A DNA stretch of 64,000 nt from positions 20,972 to 84,971 of the forward strand of contig JAQUCE010000004.1 in NCBI GenBank assembly GCA_028686345.1, given 5' to 3'. Shown here in pieces: positions 27,455-38,084 of the stretch. A model generated the notes under the pieces. The model was given only the letters and a program-made list of their open reading frames with translations, was not told the DNA's origin and ran no database searches. The DNA is from Kiritimatiellia bacterium (lineage in GTDB: Bacteria > Verrucomicrobiota > Kiritimatiellia > RFP12 > UBA1067). Both the position numbers and the translations under genes were made by a program. The number at the start of each line of letters is the position of its first letter. Position 1 is the first letter of the stretch.

Positions 27455-28176
27455 TTCAACTGCTGAGAGGTTGGAGGTCGAAGAGAAGCCGGGCGCGCGG
27501 ATGCGTCGTGCTGAAACAATGACGGCAACGCAACCAGCCAATCTAAAATTAAAACAGCTGGCCACCGCCTGCCTGCGCACAACGCACAGGCAGGCAGGCG
27601 GCTGAGGTTATGACGGCTATGCGTGCTCATTGATGGTTTGCTGTCGAGCCTTTACTGCTCCAGGGCGGGTTATTGAGAGGTGGCCCGAAAGTGATAATGG
27701 AGCAGTGCAAGCAAGTTGCTTGCAGAAAACATTTTCATTCAACATGTTTTTAAGGAGCAACATGTTTGTTCTGCCCTTCGGTAAGGGCCTGGAAAGATTG
27801 ACAAGTTTGCGGCACAGAGACAAAACACAGCGAAACTCCCTCTGGCCAATCTGACCACCAACGCAATAAAAGCGGATTTACGGAATTTAGCACTGGTAAT
27901 CCGCACCGTAATACTCTATGCTTTAAATTGTTTAGCGGATCTCGACCCTTTTGCGGTCTAAAATTTTCATGCACGGCTGTAAATCTGACTCCATCCAGTG
28001 ATGGGCCGAAAAGCTTTTTCGCTCACAGGCGAAACGTTCAACACCCTGAGTACAGCGCCGTTAGCGGCATAGCCGCTGCATGGGTTATGATCTTAATCTC
28101 ACTTCAAGCACACTTGCGGGTTTGACGCACCGCGCAGGAATCAACTTTGTTTCAACATAGAACCAACCATGTGTTT
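27455..28176. other. 720-bp intergenic gap between secretin and coaE
   Basis: I see no convincing gene. Positions 27570-27600 hold a palindrome (CCTGCCTGCG...CACAGGCAGG) matching the small insert found inside the repeat element at 3690-3721; it may act as a terminator although there is no T-run. Small open frames at 27630-27854 and 27750-27974 lack ribosome-binding sites and protein-like composition. GCCGTTAGCGGCATAGCCGC near 28050 forms a short hairpin. No tRNA, SRP or RNase P signature was recognised. Confidence 0.55.
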
Positions 28177-28770
28177 ATGGTACGAATTGTAATAACAGGT
28201 GGAATTGCCTGTGGAAAAACCCTTTTCTGCACCTATTTAAGCGAGCTTGGTTTTGATGTTTTGGATTGTGATTTTGTTGTTCACACACTGGAGTCATCAG
28301 GAGGAGCCGCTGTCGCGCCAATTAAACGTGCGTTTGGCGAAGAGGTGATTCTCAGAGATGGTTCAGTGGATCGAAAAAAACTGGGTGAGATTGTTTTTAA
28401 TGATCGAAAACAGCGTGAGCGATTGAACGCGATCATCCATCCCCTGGTGGAAGAGAGTGTGGAGCAATGGCTGCTTAACACGCATACAGGGATTCCCGTG
28501 GTTGTCATCCCTCTGCTTTTTGAATTGGGCTGGGAGCACAGATACGAATGTATCGTAACACTGGTAAGTGAGCGACAACTGCAGATCAACAGACTTGTGA
28601 ACACTCGGGGGCTAACTGTGCAGGAGGCTGAAATACGTCTGGCAGCGCAAATGTCCGCATCGGAAAAAGCACTGCGATCCGATATAGTGGTTATCAATAA
28701 TGGTAGCGCGGAGGCGCTTCGTAAAGAGGCGCAAAGAGTGAGCCGCCTTCTAAAAAAGAGGTACGAATGA
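28177..28770 (+). CDS. coaE: Dephospho-CoA kinase
   Basis: Catalyses the last step of coenzyme A synthesis, ATP-dependent 3'-phosphorylation of dephospho-CoA. The P-loop is TGGIACGKT at residues 8-16, followed by the CoaE motif [11 protein letters not shown] and the conserved LIPLLFE-like [11 protein letters not shown]. Length is 197 aa. The ATG at 28177 is chosen because the product then opens MVRIVITGG; a GTG two codons earlier is possible. It overlaps rho by 4 bp (ATGA). Confidence 0.93.
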   Translation: MVRIVITGGIACGKTLFCTYLSELGFDVLDCDFVVHTLESSGGAAVAPIKRAFGEEVILRDGSVDRKKLGEIVFNDRKQRERLNAIIHPLVEESVEQWLLNTHTGIPVVVIPLLFELGWEHRYECIVTLVSERQLQINRLVNTRGLTVQEAEIRLAAQMSASEKALRSDIVVINNGSAEALRKEAQRVSRLLKKRYE

Positions 28771-30431
28771 GTACAGAAGAGAACAATGTGGATTTAGAAA
28801 ACAAGGAAAAGGAGCCGGTCGAAAGCACGCGGGAGAGTTCCGCGACCCCGGCACCTGCCAAATGGAAGCGCTATGCGCCGGGAGCAGCAACTGTCACGGT
28901 TGCCCGACCCTCGTCAGCTGATCGTAAAGCCGGCGACAAGGGTGGGCGTAGCCACAGTGTTGCCAGGCCTAAGCTGGCCGTGGCAGGAGCCGCTCCGGCC
29001 GCGGCGCGTGCAGCTGCCAAAACAGGCGGACGCAAAAAAGGGGAGGCCGATAAAAAGCGCCATTCGCCCCCGCGTCATCACAACGAGAGCACGCCGTCAT
29101 CGGATAGTCGCCATAAGCCAACGCACACCGAGCATCCGGAGGCAGGCCAGACACAGGTGGAGGCCGAAGATTTGCCGGATCTCTTTTTAGCACAGCTGCA
29201 GAATAAGAGTGTTGCGGAGCTGCATGAGATGCTGCCCCATACCGAGATTGAAGAGCTTGCGTCCTTACGTAAGCACCAGATCATCTTTGAGATTATACGC
29301 AGTTACCTGCGCCGCAGTGGAACTGTTATCACCAGCGGAGTGCTGGAGATTCTTCCGGACGGGTATGGGTTTTTGCGTTCACCGCGCAGTAATTATCTAC
29401 AATGTCCTGAGGATGTCTACGTCTCTCCCTCACAGGTGCGCCGTTTTGGTTTACGGACCGGTGATGTGCTTGAGGGCGGGGTGCGGGAGCCGAAAGACAA
29501 GGACAAGTTCTTCGCCTTGGCGAAAGTTGATAGTATTAACGGTAAAACCATGGACGCTGCGCGGCGTACCGTGCACTTCGAGAATCTCATTCCACTGTTT
29601 CCTGACCGGCGCATCCGGCTGGAGACCGCTCCCACTGAGGTCTCCATGCGCATTATGGATATCTTTACGCCGATCGGCTTTGGCCAGCGCGGTCTGATTG
29701 TGGCACCGCCTCGGACTGGAAAAACCGTTCTGCTGCAAAAAGTCGCCAATGCGATTTCAGCCAACCATCCCGATGCCGAGCTGATCATTCTGTTGATTGA
29801 CGAGCGTCCGGAAGAGGTGACAGACATGCAGCGCAACACAAAAGCGCAGGTTCTGAGCTCCACCTTTGATGAGGCGCCTGAGCGCCATGTGCAGGTGGCT
29901 GAGATGGTGATTGAGGTTGCCAAACGGCTGGTTGAAAATGGCCGTGATGTGGTGATTCTGCTGGATAGTATTACACGGTTAGCGCGCGCCTACAATACGG
30001 TGCAGCCCAACTCCGGCAGGATTCTTTCCGGCGGTGTGGATGCCAACGCCCTGCATAAGCCGAAACGCTTTTTTGGCGCAGCCCGCAATATTGAGCATGG
30101 CGGGAGCCTGACCATTATTGCGACCGCTCTGGTCGAAACCGGCAGCCGCATGGATGATGTGATCTTTGAGGAGTTTAAGGGTACCGGCAATATGGAGCTT
30201 TGTCTGGATCGCTCGCTGGTTGACAAGCGCGTCTTCCCGGCCATTAACATGGAGAAATCCGGCACACGCAAAGAGGAGTTGCTGCTTTATCCTGAGGAGC
30301 TTAGCCGCACATGGACACTGCGCAGGGCTTTGAGCGGTATCCAGCCGGTTGAAGCGATGGAGATGATTGTCAAGCGAATCAAAAAGACGCAGAGCAATGC
30401 GGAGTTTCTGGTTGGCATCAAGGAGTCCTGA
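28767..30431 (+). CDS. rho: Transcription termination factor Rho
   Basis: A hexameric RNA helicase that ends transcription. Residues 1 to about 140 are a basic, Pro/Ala/Lys-rich low-complexity extension absent from E. coli Rho. A Rho-N helical region ([19 protein letters not shown]) follows, then the cold-shock RNA-binding domain ([15 protein letters not shown]), the Walker A loop APPRTGKT at residues 313-320, and [13 protein letters not shown]. Total length is 554 aa against about 420 for a minimal Rho. Similar N-terminal insertions occur in Actinobacteria, Bacteroidetes and PVC bacteria. It is translationally coupled to coaE. Confidence 0.97.
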   Translation: MSTEENNVDLENKEKEPVESTRESSATPAPAKWKRYAPGAATVTVARPSSADRKAGDKGGRSHSVARPKLAVAGAAPAAARAAAKTGGRKKGEADKKRHSPPRHHNESTPSSDSRHKPTHTEHPEAGQTQVEAEDLPDLFLAQLQNKSVAELHEMLPHTEIEELASLRKHQIIFEIIRSYLRRSGTVITSGVLEILPDGYGFLRSPRSNYLQCPEDVYVSPSQVRRFGLRTGDVLEGGVREPKDKDKFFALAKVDSINGKTMDAARRTVHFENLIPLFPDRRIRLETAPTEVSMRIMDIFTPIGFGQRGLIVAPPRTGKTVLLQKVANAISANHPDAELIILLIDERPEEVTDMQRNTKAQVLSSTFDEAPERHVQVAEMVIEVAKRLVENGRDVVILLDSITRLARAYNTVQPNSGRILSGGVDANALHKPKRFFGAARNIEHGGSLTIIATALVETGSRMDDVIFEEFKGTGNMELCLDRSLVDKRVFPAINMEKSGTRKEELLLYPEELSRTWTLRRALSGIQPVEAMEMIVKRIKKTQSNAEFLVGIKES

Positions 30432-30547
30432 GACTCAGAATTCAGATCTTAAAGTGCGGAGCATATTAAGCGCGTTAACAGGCGCACAGCCGCCGCACTC
30501 TCAAAGGTTCCATAAAGCTGTATAAAGAAAGTAAAAATAGACGTGAG

Positions 30548-30576
30548 TTTACGCTCAAACCCTGATAAACTATATT
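30548..30576 (+). promoter_or_regulatory. Probable sigma-70 promoter of tig-clpP-clpX
   Basis: TTTACG (30548-30553) and TATATT (30571-30576) are 17 bp apart and lie 37 bp before the trigger factor ATG. Confidence 0.5.
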
Positions 30577-30612
30577 CTCATTTTTTCCAGGTTAGAAGCG
30601 AAAGGATTTTTG

Positions 30613-31902
30613 ATGAAGGTTGAAAAACAAAATATAGGCGGCTGTAGATGGAATTTGATTATTAATGCAGATCCGAAAGAGTGCGAGGCTGATTATAAGA
30701 AGGTTTTGAAAACCTTTAATGACGCAGGGCGAATCAGCGGCTTTCGAAAGGGCAAAGCTCCAATCGAGATTATTAAAAAGAATTTTCAGCGTGAAATTAT
30801 TCAAGAGACAGAGAAGCGACTTTTCCGCACCATCTACCAAAAGGCGGTCGATGAGGAAAACCTCAAGGTGGTGGCTGCTCTGGAGGTTAAGGATGTTATT
30901 TTCTCGCCTGAAACCGGCATTGTTTTCACCGCCGTGGTTGATCTGGAACCAAAGTTTTCGCTGCCGAAATACAGGAAAATTCCCATTGATCCCCGAGAGG
31001 TGGCGGTTACAGAGGAGGAGCTGGATCACTATATGGAGCGTATGCGCGCGGCTTTCGCCAAGTTTGAGGAGACAAGCGCAGAGTATGAAATTCAGAAAAA
31101 TGATCTGGTTTGCATGGACTTTGCCGGAAGTGTCGGCGGCCAGCCGCTGAAAGAGATTGACCCGGCAGCAGAGGCGATTTCCAGCAAGAGTGATTTCTGG
31201 GTACAGGTCGATGAGAGTCAGTTTTTGCCGGAGGTTATCAACGCCGCGGTCGGGCTAACATCCGGCGCTGAAACAGCCGTGGAATTTAAGCTGCCCAAGG
31301 CAATGCCGATGGAGGCGCTGAGAGGCAAAAAAGTGCGTTATGAGCTGAAAATCAAGGCTGTGCGTAAACGGGTTGTTCCCGCTGACGCGGAGCTTTGTGC
31401 GCAACTTAAGGTGGAGTCACTTGAGGAGTTCCGGCAGGATGCGCGCAGCAAAATGGCCGAAGTCGCCAATCAGGAGGAGCAGTACCGTCGTAAACAGGCC
31501 GTGACCGAATACCTGCTGAACAAAGCAACATTTGAAGTGCCGGAGTCGGAGATGAAAGAGGCTGTCAATAATATCCTGGAGCAAATGAAGCGTGAAGCTC
31601 AGCAGCGCGGGGTTAAGAGCGAAGAGCTGGCTGCTCAGCGCGATGAGATTCTGCAGAGTGCCACTGCTTCGGCCACGAATCAGGTGCGGTTTAAATATAT
31701 AATCCGCGAGATTGCCCGCGCAGAGGGGATTGAGGCCTCGGACGAGGAGGTGGACGAGAAGATTCAGAGCATGACCAGCGAGTACAAAATGGATGCCGAG
31801 GAACTCCGCAAGCGGCTCTTTGAGGGCGGTCACCAGGATGTTCTTAAGGAGCAGGTTGTCTTTGATAAAACAATGGAGCTGCTGATTGCAGAGGGTAAGT
31901 AA
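30613..31902 (+). CDS. tig: Trigger factor
   Basis: A ribosome-bound chaperone and peptidyl-prolyl isomerase. The ribosome-docking motif reads GRISGFRKGKAP near residues 38-49 (GFRxGKxP in the family). It is followed by a PPIase segment (NDLVCMDFAGSVGGQPL) and a long helical C-terminal domain. Length is 429 aa. The ATG at 30613 has AAAGGA 7 nt upstream. The order tig-clpP-clpX is conserved across many bacteria and supports the call. Confidence 0.95.
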   Translation: MKVEKQNIGGCRWNLIINADPKECEADYKKVLKTFNDAGRISGFRKGKAPIEIIKKNFQREIIQETEKRLFRTIYQKAVDEENLKVVAALEVKDVIFSPETGIVFTAVVDLEPKFSLPKYRKIPIDPREVAVTEEELDHYMERMRAAFAKFEETSAEYEIQKNDLVCMDFAGSVGGQPLKEIDPAAEAISSKSDFWVQVDESQFLPEVINAAVGLTSGAETAVEFKLPKAMPMEALRGKKVRYELKIKAVRKRVVPADAELCAQLKVESLEEFRQDARSKMAEVANQEEQYRRKQAVTEYLLNKATFEVPESEMKEAVNNILEQMKREAQQRGVKSEELAAQRDEILQSATASATNQVRFKYIIREIARAEGIEASDEEVDEKIQSMTSEYKMDAEELRKRLFEGGHQDVLKEQVVFDKTMELLIAEGK

Positions 31903-31982
31903 ACTGACGCAGATTGTTCGGCCAGTGCCGTGACGCGCCCTGAGCGCGGGACGGCTGCGTGATCGCGACAAAGGAGAGTTAA

Positions 31983-32594
31983 ATGAATTTTGAACAGGAA
32001 AGATCATCGATGTTGATTCCAATGGTGGTTGAACAGACCGGGCGCGGCGAGCGTTCTTATGATATTTATTCAAGGCTACTGCAGGATAGGATCATTTTTA
32101 TCGGAACCGGCGTACACGATGCGCTCAGCAATCTGATCATCGCGCAGCTTCTTTTTTTGCAGTCACAGGACTCCAAAAAGGATATCTCGGTTTACATCAA
32201 CTCGCCAGGCGGATCCGTGACTGCCGGGCTGGCTATCTATGACACAATGCAGTTTCTGCAGTGTGACATAGCCACCTACTGCGTTGGTCAGGCAGCCAGT
32301 ATGGGCGCGATTTTGCTGTCAGCCGGAACCAAAGGCAAGCGTTACGCTCTGCCCAATGCCCGCATTATGATCCACCAGCCGTGGGGAGGCGCGGAGGGCA
32401 AAGCCTCGGATATTCAGATTGCGGCGGAGGAAATACTGCGACTTAAAGTGCGCTTGAATGAGATACTGGCCTTTCACACCGGTAAAAATGTTAAAACAAT
32501 CACCAACGACACTGAGCGCGATTTCTTTATGTCTTCCGAGCAGGCGAAAACCTATGGTCTGGTGGATGAAGTGTTGACCAAGCAGAGTGTCTGA
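31983..32594 (+). CDS. clpP: ATP-dependent Clp protease proteolytic subunit
   Basis: A 203-residue serine peptidase that forms the tetradecameric chamber fed by ClpX. The nucleophile is Ser 106 in [12 protein letters not shown], the histidine is His 131 in [12 protein letters not shown], and the acid lies in [23 protein letters not shown] lies 7 nt before the ATG. It is 80 bp after tig and 17 bp before clpX. Confidence 0.97.
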   Translation: MNFEQERSSMLIPMVVEQTGRGERSYDIYSRLLQDRIIFIGTGVHDALSNLIIAQLLFLQSQDSKKDISVYINSPGGSVTAGLAIYDTMQFLQCDIATYCVGQAASMGAILLSAGTKGKRYALPNARIMIHQPWGGAEGKASDIQIAAEEILRLKVRLNEILAFHTGKNVKTITNDTERDFFMSSEQAKTYGLVDEVLTKQSV

Positions 32595-32611
32595 CCAAGG
32601 AGAAAGATTTT

Positions 32612-33859
32612 ATGGGAGCTTCTAAAAAAGGGATAACCTGCTCGTTTTGCGGCAAGAACGAGAGGGATGGAGCAATGGTTATACCGGGCCCGCAGGCTAA
32701 TATCTGTGAGTTTTGCGTTGAGATATGCCACGAAATTGTCAAGGAGGAGAACAGCGCCGACAGTGCGCCAGCCGAGAAGTTGAATTTAAAGGTGCCCGCG
32801 CCCTTTGAGATCAAAGAGTTTCTTGATCAATACATCATTGGCCATGACACCACGAAAAAGGTGCTGGCAGTTGCTGTTCACAACCACTATAAACGGCTGC
32901 AGCAAAACACTGAAAAATACGACAGTGAAGTGTATGGCGAGTTTAAGGACGTTGAGATTGAAAAGAGCAATATTCTCCTGATCGGTCCTACCGGATGCGG
33001 GAAAACGCTCTTTGCCAAGAGTTTGGCCAAGATGCTGGATGTGCCTTTCGCAATTGCCGATGCCACCACCGTGACCGAGGCCGGCTATGTGGGCGAGGAT
33101 GTGGAGAATATCCTGCTCTATCTGCTGCAAGCGGCTGATATGGATGTGCGTAAAGCGGAGCGTGGTATTATTTATATTGATGAGATTGATAAGGCCGCCC
33201 GTAAAACAGAGAATGTCTCTGTGACGCGCGATGTCTCCGGCGAGGGCGTGCAGCAGGCGCTGCTGAAAATTTTGGAGGGAACGGTTGCGCATATTCCGCC
33301 CAAAGGCGGACGCAAGCATCCGCAGCAGGAGAATATCGCCATGCGCACCCATGATATTCTCTTTATCTGCGGCGGCGCCTTTGTGGGGCTGGATGCCTAT
33401 GTGGCGCAGCGTCAGGGACGCAAGGCGATCGGATATACAGCTGACAAGGAGTCAGCCGCTTCCAACGCGGCGAGTAAAACCCTGGTGCCGGCGAATTCGG
33501 TCCAGCCTGAGGATTTAATCCGGTACGGGTTGATTCCGGAGTTTGTTGGGCGACTGCCGGTGGTTTCGTCGCTGGCTGAGTTGACCGAGGCGGATCTGGC
33601 GCGCATTCTGGTTGAGCCGAATAACTGCCTGGTGCGCCAGTATCAAAAGCTGCTTGCCATGGAGGGTATTAAGCTGAGCTTCACCCAACAGGCGCTGCAG
33701 ACCATCGCCGGTGTCTCCATGAAACGCAAATCCGGCGCCCGCGGCCTACGCGCTGTGATGGAGGCCTTTATGATGGATATTATGTACAATGCTCCCAGCT
33801 CAAAAAGCAAAACGCTCCGGATCACCGACAAAATGGTCCAAGATGCGATCAGTGCTTAG
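32612..33859 (+). CDS. clpX: ATP-dependent Clp protease ATP-binding subunit ClpX
   Basis: A 415-residue AAA+ unfoldase that delivers substrates to ClpP. The N-terminal zinc-binding domain has four Cys (10, 13, 32, 35) in [11 protein letters not shown]...CEFC. The Walker A loop is GPTGCGKT and the Walker B region is [30 protein letters not shown] and the substrate-loop region RKHPQQENI follow. AAGGAG precedes the ATG. It ends the tig-clpP-clpX operon. Confidence 0.97.
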   Translation: MGASKKGITCSFCGKNERDGAMVIPGPQANICEFCVEICHEIVKEENSADSAPAEKLNLKVPAPFEIKEFLDQYIIGHDTTKKVLAVAVHNHYKRLQQNTEKYDSEVYGEFKDVEIEKSNILLIGPTGCGKTLFAKSLAKMLDVPFAIADATTVTEAGYVGEDVENILLYLLQAADMDVRKAERGIIYIDEIDKAARKTENVSVTRDVSGEGVQQALLKILEGTVAHIPPKGGRKHPQQENIAMRTHDILFICGGAFVGLDAYVAQRQGRKAIGYTADKESAASNAASKTLVPANSVQPEDLIRYGLIPEFVGRLPVVSSLAELTEADLARILVEPNNCLVRQYQKLLAMEGIKLSFTQQALQTIAGVSMKRKSGARGLRAVMEAFMMDIMYNAPSSKSKTLRITDKMVQDAISA

Positions 33860-34081
33860 TTGCGGCAGCGCGGCGACAGTGCTGCGCAAAAACGGAGCTC
33901 TGATTTGCAATCAAGACCTCCGGTTGGAAACCGGAGCCACGGGGGTTCAGCCCGCCTTCGGTTGACGATAGCGGCGGCGACGATGGTGGTTGATGATTTT
34001 CAAGGGCGGAGTTTTTAATCGTAATCCGCTAGTGTCGCACATCATCGTCAACCGATGTCGCTCATAGAGCGACTGCTACAC
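33860..34081. repeat. Intergenic repeat mosaic after clpX
   Basis: Contains half of the TCCGGTTTCC palindrome family (33917-33940), a GACGAT-family copy (CGGTTGACGATAGCGGCGGC from 33958) and a GTCGCTCATAGAGCGAC hairpin near 34057. No gene is seen. Confidence 0.75.
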
Positions 34082-34177
34082 TAAAGCAGCTAGCCGCTGC
34101 AACTAAAAGAGTTTGTGTGATGTGCGAAAGGCTTTCGGCCTCACTGAAAAGTTGATGGTTAAGAGCCCGCTGCTTTA
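34082..34177 (+). repeat. 96-bp TIR element
   Basis: Bounded by perfect 9-bp inverted termini TAAAGCAGC and GCTGCTTTA. The interior reads TAGCCGCTGCAACTAAAAGA at the start, has GTGTGATGTGCGAAAGG in the middle and ends GGTTAAGAGCC. The copy at 57256-57351 has exactly the same length. Confidence 0.85.
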
Positions 34178-34293
34178 GTAATAAACGCTGCGCGTTCGAT
34201 AAACAAATTTTTGCAAACAACCTCTGAACTTGGACAACGCGCCCATGGCCCGCGCCCTACAGTTTCAACCATTTCAGCCGGACATTTTGGTGT

Positions 34294-34323
34294 TTGCATC
34301 CTGTGAGCGTGACTTGGTATAAT
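34294..34323 (+). promoter_or_regulatory. Extended -10 promoter for the SUMF1 protein gene
   Basis: TATAAT at 34318-34323 is preceded by TGG (an extended -10, TGN). A weak -35 TTGCAT at 34294 lies 18 bp upstream. The start codon is 47 bp downstream of the -10 element. Confidence 0.55.
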
Positions 34324-34369
34324 CATGGTTTCAGGATAATGCCAAAACTAGCGGAAAAGCGGGTGATAT

Positions 34370-37153
34370 ATGAGAACTCTGTGTAAATTAATGGTCTTTA
34401 GCGGCTTGGCGGCGCTTTTTTTATCCGCAGGTAGATGCGCTGCCTTTGACCAGTATATGGTGATTGATATTTCCGCAGGTTATAGCGGGCCATACCCTGT
34501 GGCACATTACGCGACACTGCCTTTGGCAGTCACGGACAACTCCTGTAAAACCGATAAGATCGTGCTGAAAAGGGTTGCACCCGGAACCTTTATGATGGGC
34601 TCAGCAACGAATGAGGTCGGGCGGCTAAACAACGAAGATCCGCATCAGGTCACGCTCTCGCAGGACTACTATCTCAGTGTTTATGCGATCACTGAGTATC
34701 AGTGGAATAAAGTAACAGGCCTTGGGGCGGAAATCTCTAAAAAACCCATTCGCAATGTTCTTTATGTGGCACAGATCGAGGATCAGTTTTTAGCGCAATT
34801 GAACCTCAACACCGAACTGGGGGCGTTGTTGCTGGATCTTCCCACTGAGGCGCAGTGGGAGTACGCCTGCCGGGCCGGAACAACGACCCCCTATAGTTTT
34901 GGCTCCAATCCGAATAACCTTCAGCATTACGCCTGGTATCAGGACTATGACAACAACCTGCATGAAGTCGGGCTGAGAGTGCCCAACGACTGGGGCTTTT
35001 ATGATATGCACGGCAATGTCGAAGAGTTTTGCCGTGATGCCTATGTGGCGCGGCTGGGAACAAACTCGGTGACTGATCCTTTTGTCAGCAGCGGAACCGG
35101 TGACCATGTCACCAAAGGGGGTGCGTACTCTCGTCCTGCCGCCGAGTGCCGCAGCGCCTATCGCAACTCAATGGTGGCTGGCGGCAATCCTCTGGTTGGC
35201 TTCAGACTCAGCCTCACATTGCCCCGCCTCTATGACCTGACAGTGGTCAACGGCAGTGGTAGCGGCAGCTACACCAATGCGCATGTGCAGCAGATTATCG
35301 CTGATCTGCCCGCGGTATGGAGTGCCTTTGACAAATGGGTCGGCGGTGGCAGCGCAGTCGACGATGTGTATGCGCCCACCACAACCGTTACGCTGGCCGG
35401 CGCGGATCTGACTCTTACTGCAACCTACAAAACCGTGGCTTACAGTATTACCGTGTCGAACGGCACCGCCGCTGTTTACAACGCCACCAATGGCCAGAGC
35501 GTCGCGATTTATGCCAACCCTCCAGCCGCGACCAATATCTTCTACCGTTGGGAGGGCGATGTCGCCACAGTCGCCAACATCTCATTGCCAACTACGACCG
35601 TCACAATTGCCGGCGCGAGTGTCAGCCTGGCTGCCACCTATCGCCATGCGCCCTACTGGCTGAGTGTGACCAACGGTGCCGAGGTCGCTACCAGCCGGCA
35701 CTTTGCCGGAGAGGTGGTGTCCATTCAGGCACCGGCTCCAGCTGCGCACCATACCTTTCTGTGGGTGGGCGATACTGCCACACTCGCCAACCGCCAGGCC
35801 TGGGAGACAACCCTGGTGATGCCCGCACGCGATGTCGGGTTGCGAGCTACCTACCCTGATAAACTTTACACCCTGAGTGTGACAGATGGTTCCGGCAGCG
35901 GCAGCTACACGCATGGAACGCGGGTTGCGGTCTCGGCTGGCGCGGCTCCTTCAACGCTGCATCTCTTTGACGCATGGGGGGGAGATGTGGCTGGGCTTGA
36001 CTCTGCTGATGTTACCTCAACCTTCTACACCATTGCGGGCAGCGATGCCGCGATCTCGCCGCGTTATAAGCCCGTGGCCGCGACAGAGGGCAAGTATCTG
36101 GTGGTTAAGCTGCTGTCAGACGGCACGGCATCTGATTTCATCTACATGGACGCGCCTCCCTCAGGCGGATGGGATACTTCGCATAAGAGCAGTCACATGG
36201 CCTTTAAACGGGTCATGCACGGTGTTTTTGAAATGGGCAGGGATGACAGCGGAGCTGTGCAATACGAAGATATCCACACTGTCACTCTGACCGAATCCTT
36301 TTATATCGGCGTCTACGAGGTTACGCAGCGGCAGTGGCAGCACGTGACGGGTACCAATCCCTCTGGTTACACCGGTGCGGGGCGCGACTATCACCCGGTT
36401 GAGAATATCACCTACGAGCAGATCCGCGGCGCTCTCAAGGGCAACCAGTGGCCTGCCACAGCGAATGTTGACACCAACTCTTTTGTGGGTAAGCTGCGTT
36501 TAAAATTGAGCAGTGACGGATTTGACCTGCCAACTGAGGCGCAGTGGGAGTATGCCTGCCGCGCCGGCACAACCGGAAGCTGGTACAGCCCCGATCTGCT
36601 CAATATCGCGGTTTATGGAGTGAACAGCAGCAATCGCACCTGGGCGGTGGGTTCGAAAATACCCAACAGTTGGGGGCTCTATGATATGCACGGCAATGTG
36701 CAGGAGTGGTGTCTGGACTGGTTCACCGGCACGGGGCTTGGAACAGCGCCGCAGACAGACCCGCCCGGCGCAGCGGCGCCTGACCAGACTTACAAGCGGG
36801 CCGTACGCGGCGGTCATTACGACAACATTATGAATCCGGCGTACATTAAATCCGGTGTTCGTGCCGGTCAGTTAAAGACAACCATATCCCAGCACACCGG
36901 TTTCCGCATGATCAAGGCCGCCGGGGTTCCGCGCCAGCTGACCGTTATCGACAGCAAGGTCAACAGCGGCGGGATCTTCTACTACCGGGCGCAGGTCGCG
37001 ATCTCGGCAGTTGATAAACCCGGGCTGGCCTTTGATCACTGGTCGGTTACCCCTGCCACGCTCTATCCTGGCGCACGCTTTAACGCGCAGGCCCGCGACA
37101 CCATCATCACCATGCCGAATCAGGCCATCACGATCAAGGCGGAGTACAGATAG
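34370..37153 (+). CDS. Secreted protein with two SUMF1 (FGE-like) domains and bacterial repeat domains
   Basis: A 927-residue exported protein (hydrophobic N-terminus ending SAGRCAA). Residues 60-285 form one SUMF1 domain (APGTFMMGS, LPTEAQWEYACRAGTT, GFYDMHGNVEEF). Residues 290-560 are beta repeats of the InlB/Flg_new type (LTVTNG..., SVTDGSGSGSYT). Residues 570-845 are a second SUMF1 domain (LPTEAQWEYACRAGTT, GLYDMHGNVQEW). One further beta repeat closes the protein. Aligned to formylglycine-generating enzyme, the first domain has Arg in place of the first catalytic Cys and keeps the second. The second domain lacks both. It is therefore unlikely to activate sulfatases and more likely binds ligands or surfaces. 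Confidence 0.88.
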   Translation: MRTLCKLMVFSGLAALFLSAGRCAAFDQYMVIDISAGYSGPYPVAHYATLPLAVTDNSCKTDKIVLKRVAPGTFMMGSATNEVGRLNNEDPHQVTLSQDYYLSVYAITEYQWNKVTGLGAEISKKPIRNVLYVAQIEDQFLAQLNLNTELGALLLDLPTEAQWEYACRAGTTTPYSFGSNPNNLQHYAWYQDYDNNLHEVGLRVPNDWGFYDMHGNVEEFCRDAYVARLGTNSVTDPFVSSGTGDHVTKGGAYSRPAAECRSAYRNSMVAGGNPLVGFRLSLTLPRLYDLTVVNGSGSGSYTNAHVQQIIADLPAVWSAFDKWVGGGSAVDDVYAPTTTVTLAGADLTLTATYKTVAYSITVSNGTAAVYNATNGQSVAIYANPPAATNIFYRWEGDVATVANISLPTTTVTIAGASVSLAATYRHAPYWLSVTNGAEVATSRHFAGEVVSIQAPAPAAHHTFLWVGDTATLANRQAWETTLVMPARDVGLRATYPDKLYTLSVTDGSGSGSYTHGTRVAVSAGAAPSTLHLFDAWGGDVAGLDSADVTSTFYTIAGSDAAISPRYKPVAATEGKYLVVKLLSDGTASDFIYMDAPPSGGWDTSHKSSHMAFKRVMHGVFEMGRDDSGAVQYEDIHTVTLTESFYIGVYEVTQRQWQHVTGTNPSGYTGAGRDYHPVENITYEQIRGALKGNQWPATANVDTNSFVGKLRLKLSSDGFDLPTEAQWEYACRAGTTGSWYSPDLLNIAVYGVNSSNRTWAVGSKIPNSWGLYDMHGNVQEWCLDWFTGTGLGTAPQTDPPGAAAPDQTYKRAVRGGHYDNIMNPAYIKSGVRAGQLKTTISQHTGFRMIKAAGVPRQLTVIDSKVNSGGIFYYRAQVAISAVDKPGLAFDHWSVTPATLYPGARFNAQARDTIITMPNQAITIKAEYR

Positions 37154-37172
37154 GCAGAGAGGATTGTTAGTT

Positions 37173-38012
37173 TTGTTAAAAGCAGTAATTTTTTTATTTT
37201 TGTTGGCCTGGGCCGGGGAGCTGTATGCCGCGCGCCCTTCGTCCAGAAATTTTAAGTCACTCGCGCAGCGGGAGGCGGAAGCAAAAGCAGCTGAGCAGGG
37301 GGAAGCCGCGATGGCAGATGGCGGCCATATCAAGCGCGCGGTCGAAACAATCAAGTTTCTCGGTCCTAAGCAGGGGTGGGGGTTTGTGGCCAGAGAGTCA
37401 GCCTACTACTCGTTAGCAGGCAAGAACAGCGGCGTGGTGCGGGCCGGGGATCTTTTTAAATACAGTGATGTCAAAGAGAGCTCAAAAAATGACATGCTGG
37501 TTGCCGTGATACGCGGGGCAAGCGGGTGGGGTGCGCCTTGTCTGCTGCCGTGCGATGCGGTCGCCGCATATGAGGGCGATCCTGAGCAGGTTGACATTCA
37601 AATTGTGGGTAATCTGCGGGCCTATTTTCTGACTAAAGGTAAGCTCGAGAGCCGCCAAGAGGATCTGCTGCAGCAGGAGTATCAGAAAAACCCGCACTAT
37701 CGCGCCTATCAGCAGGCGGCCCAAGAGTATAATGCGAGCCTTGAAACCGCGCTGCAAATGGAGCAAGAGGCAAGCACATTGACGGGCATAGATAAAGTCA
37801 GGGCAGATGAGGCACTGCGCGAGTTTAAGTACAATCAGGTGGAGCTGCAGCACCGCTTGAATGGCGTGGCGCAGCAGTACCGCTTGTGGAAGGCAAGGAA
37901 TCCAGTTGAGCCCGCCGAAATACGCGATCCACAGCTTGATGAATTGCGGCGCGAGCTTGCGGCAATCAAGAGTAAAGTCGCGGATCTGGTGCCAAAAGAT
38001 TTCAGGGATTAA
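37173..38012 (+). CDS. Secreted SH3-like/coiled-coil protein of unknown function
   Basis: About 279 residues. The product starts LLKAVIFLFLLAWAGELYAA, a clear signal peptide; residues 60-150 look like an SH3-type beta domain, and the remainder is a long charged coiled coil rich in Glu, Gln and Lys. No ATG precedes the signal peptide, so the start is probably TTG, at 37173 (AGAGG about 10 nt upstream) or 37164. The frame continues upstream inside the preceding gene, but that part is in the wrong frame for a protein. It begins 20 bp after the double-SUMF1 gene, which suggests one operon. Confidence 0.72.
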   Translation: MLKAVIFLFLLAWAGELYAARPSSRNFKSLAQREAEAKAAEQGEAAMADGGHIKRAVETIKFLGPKQGWGFVARESAYYSLAGKNSGVVRAGDLFKYSDVKESSKNDMLVAVIRGASGWGAPCLLPCDAVAAYEGDPEQVDIQIVGNLRAYFLTKGKLESRQEDLLQQEYQKNPHYRAYQQAAQEYNASLETALQMEQEASTLTGIDKVRADEALREFKYNQVELQHRLNGVAQQYRLWKARNPVEPAEIRDPQLDELRRELAAIKSKVADLVPKDFRD

Positions 38013-38084
38013 ATCAAGATTAGTTGCTGTTCTCAAGGTAGCGTACAACCGTACTGAATGAGGCAGCGCAAAGTTGTCTTGAGC

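Noticed and set aside
27630..27974. Two small open frames in the gap after the secretin
   Set aside because: They overlap on opposite strands, lack ribosome-binding sites and show no recognisable protein features.
34370..37153. Maturase for the sulfatase at 865-2916
   Set aside because: The SUMF1 domains lack the formylglycine-generating catalytic cysteine pair, and the two genes are 31 kb apart.
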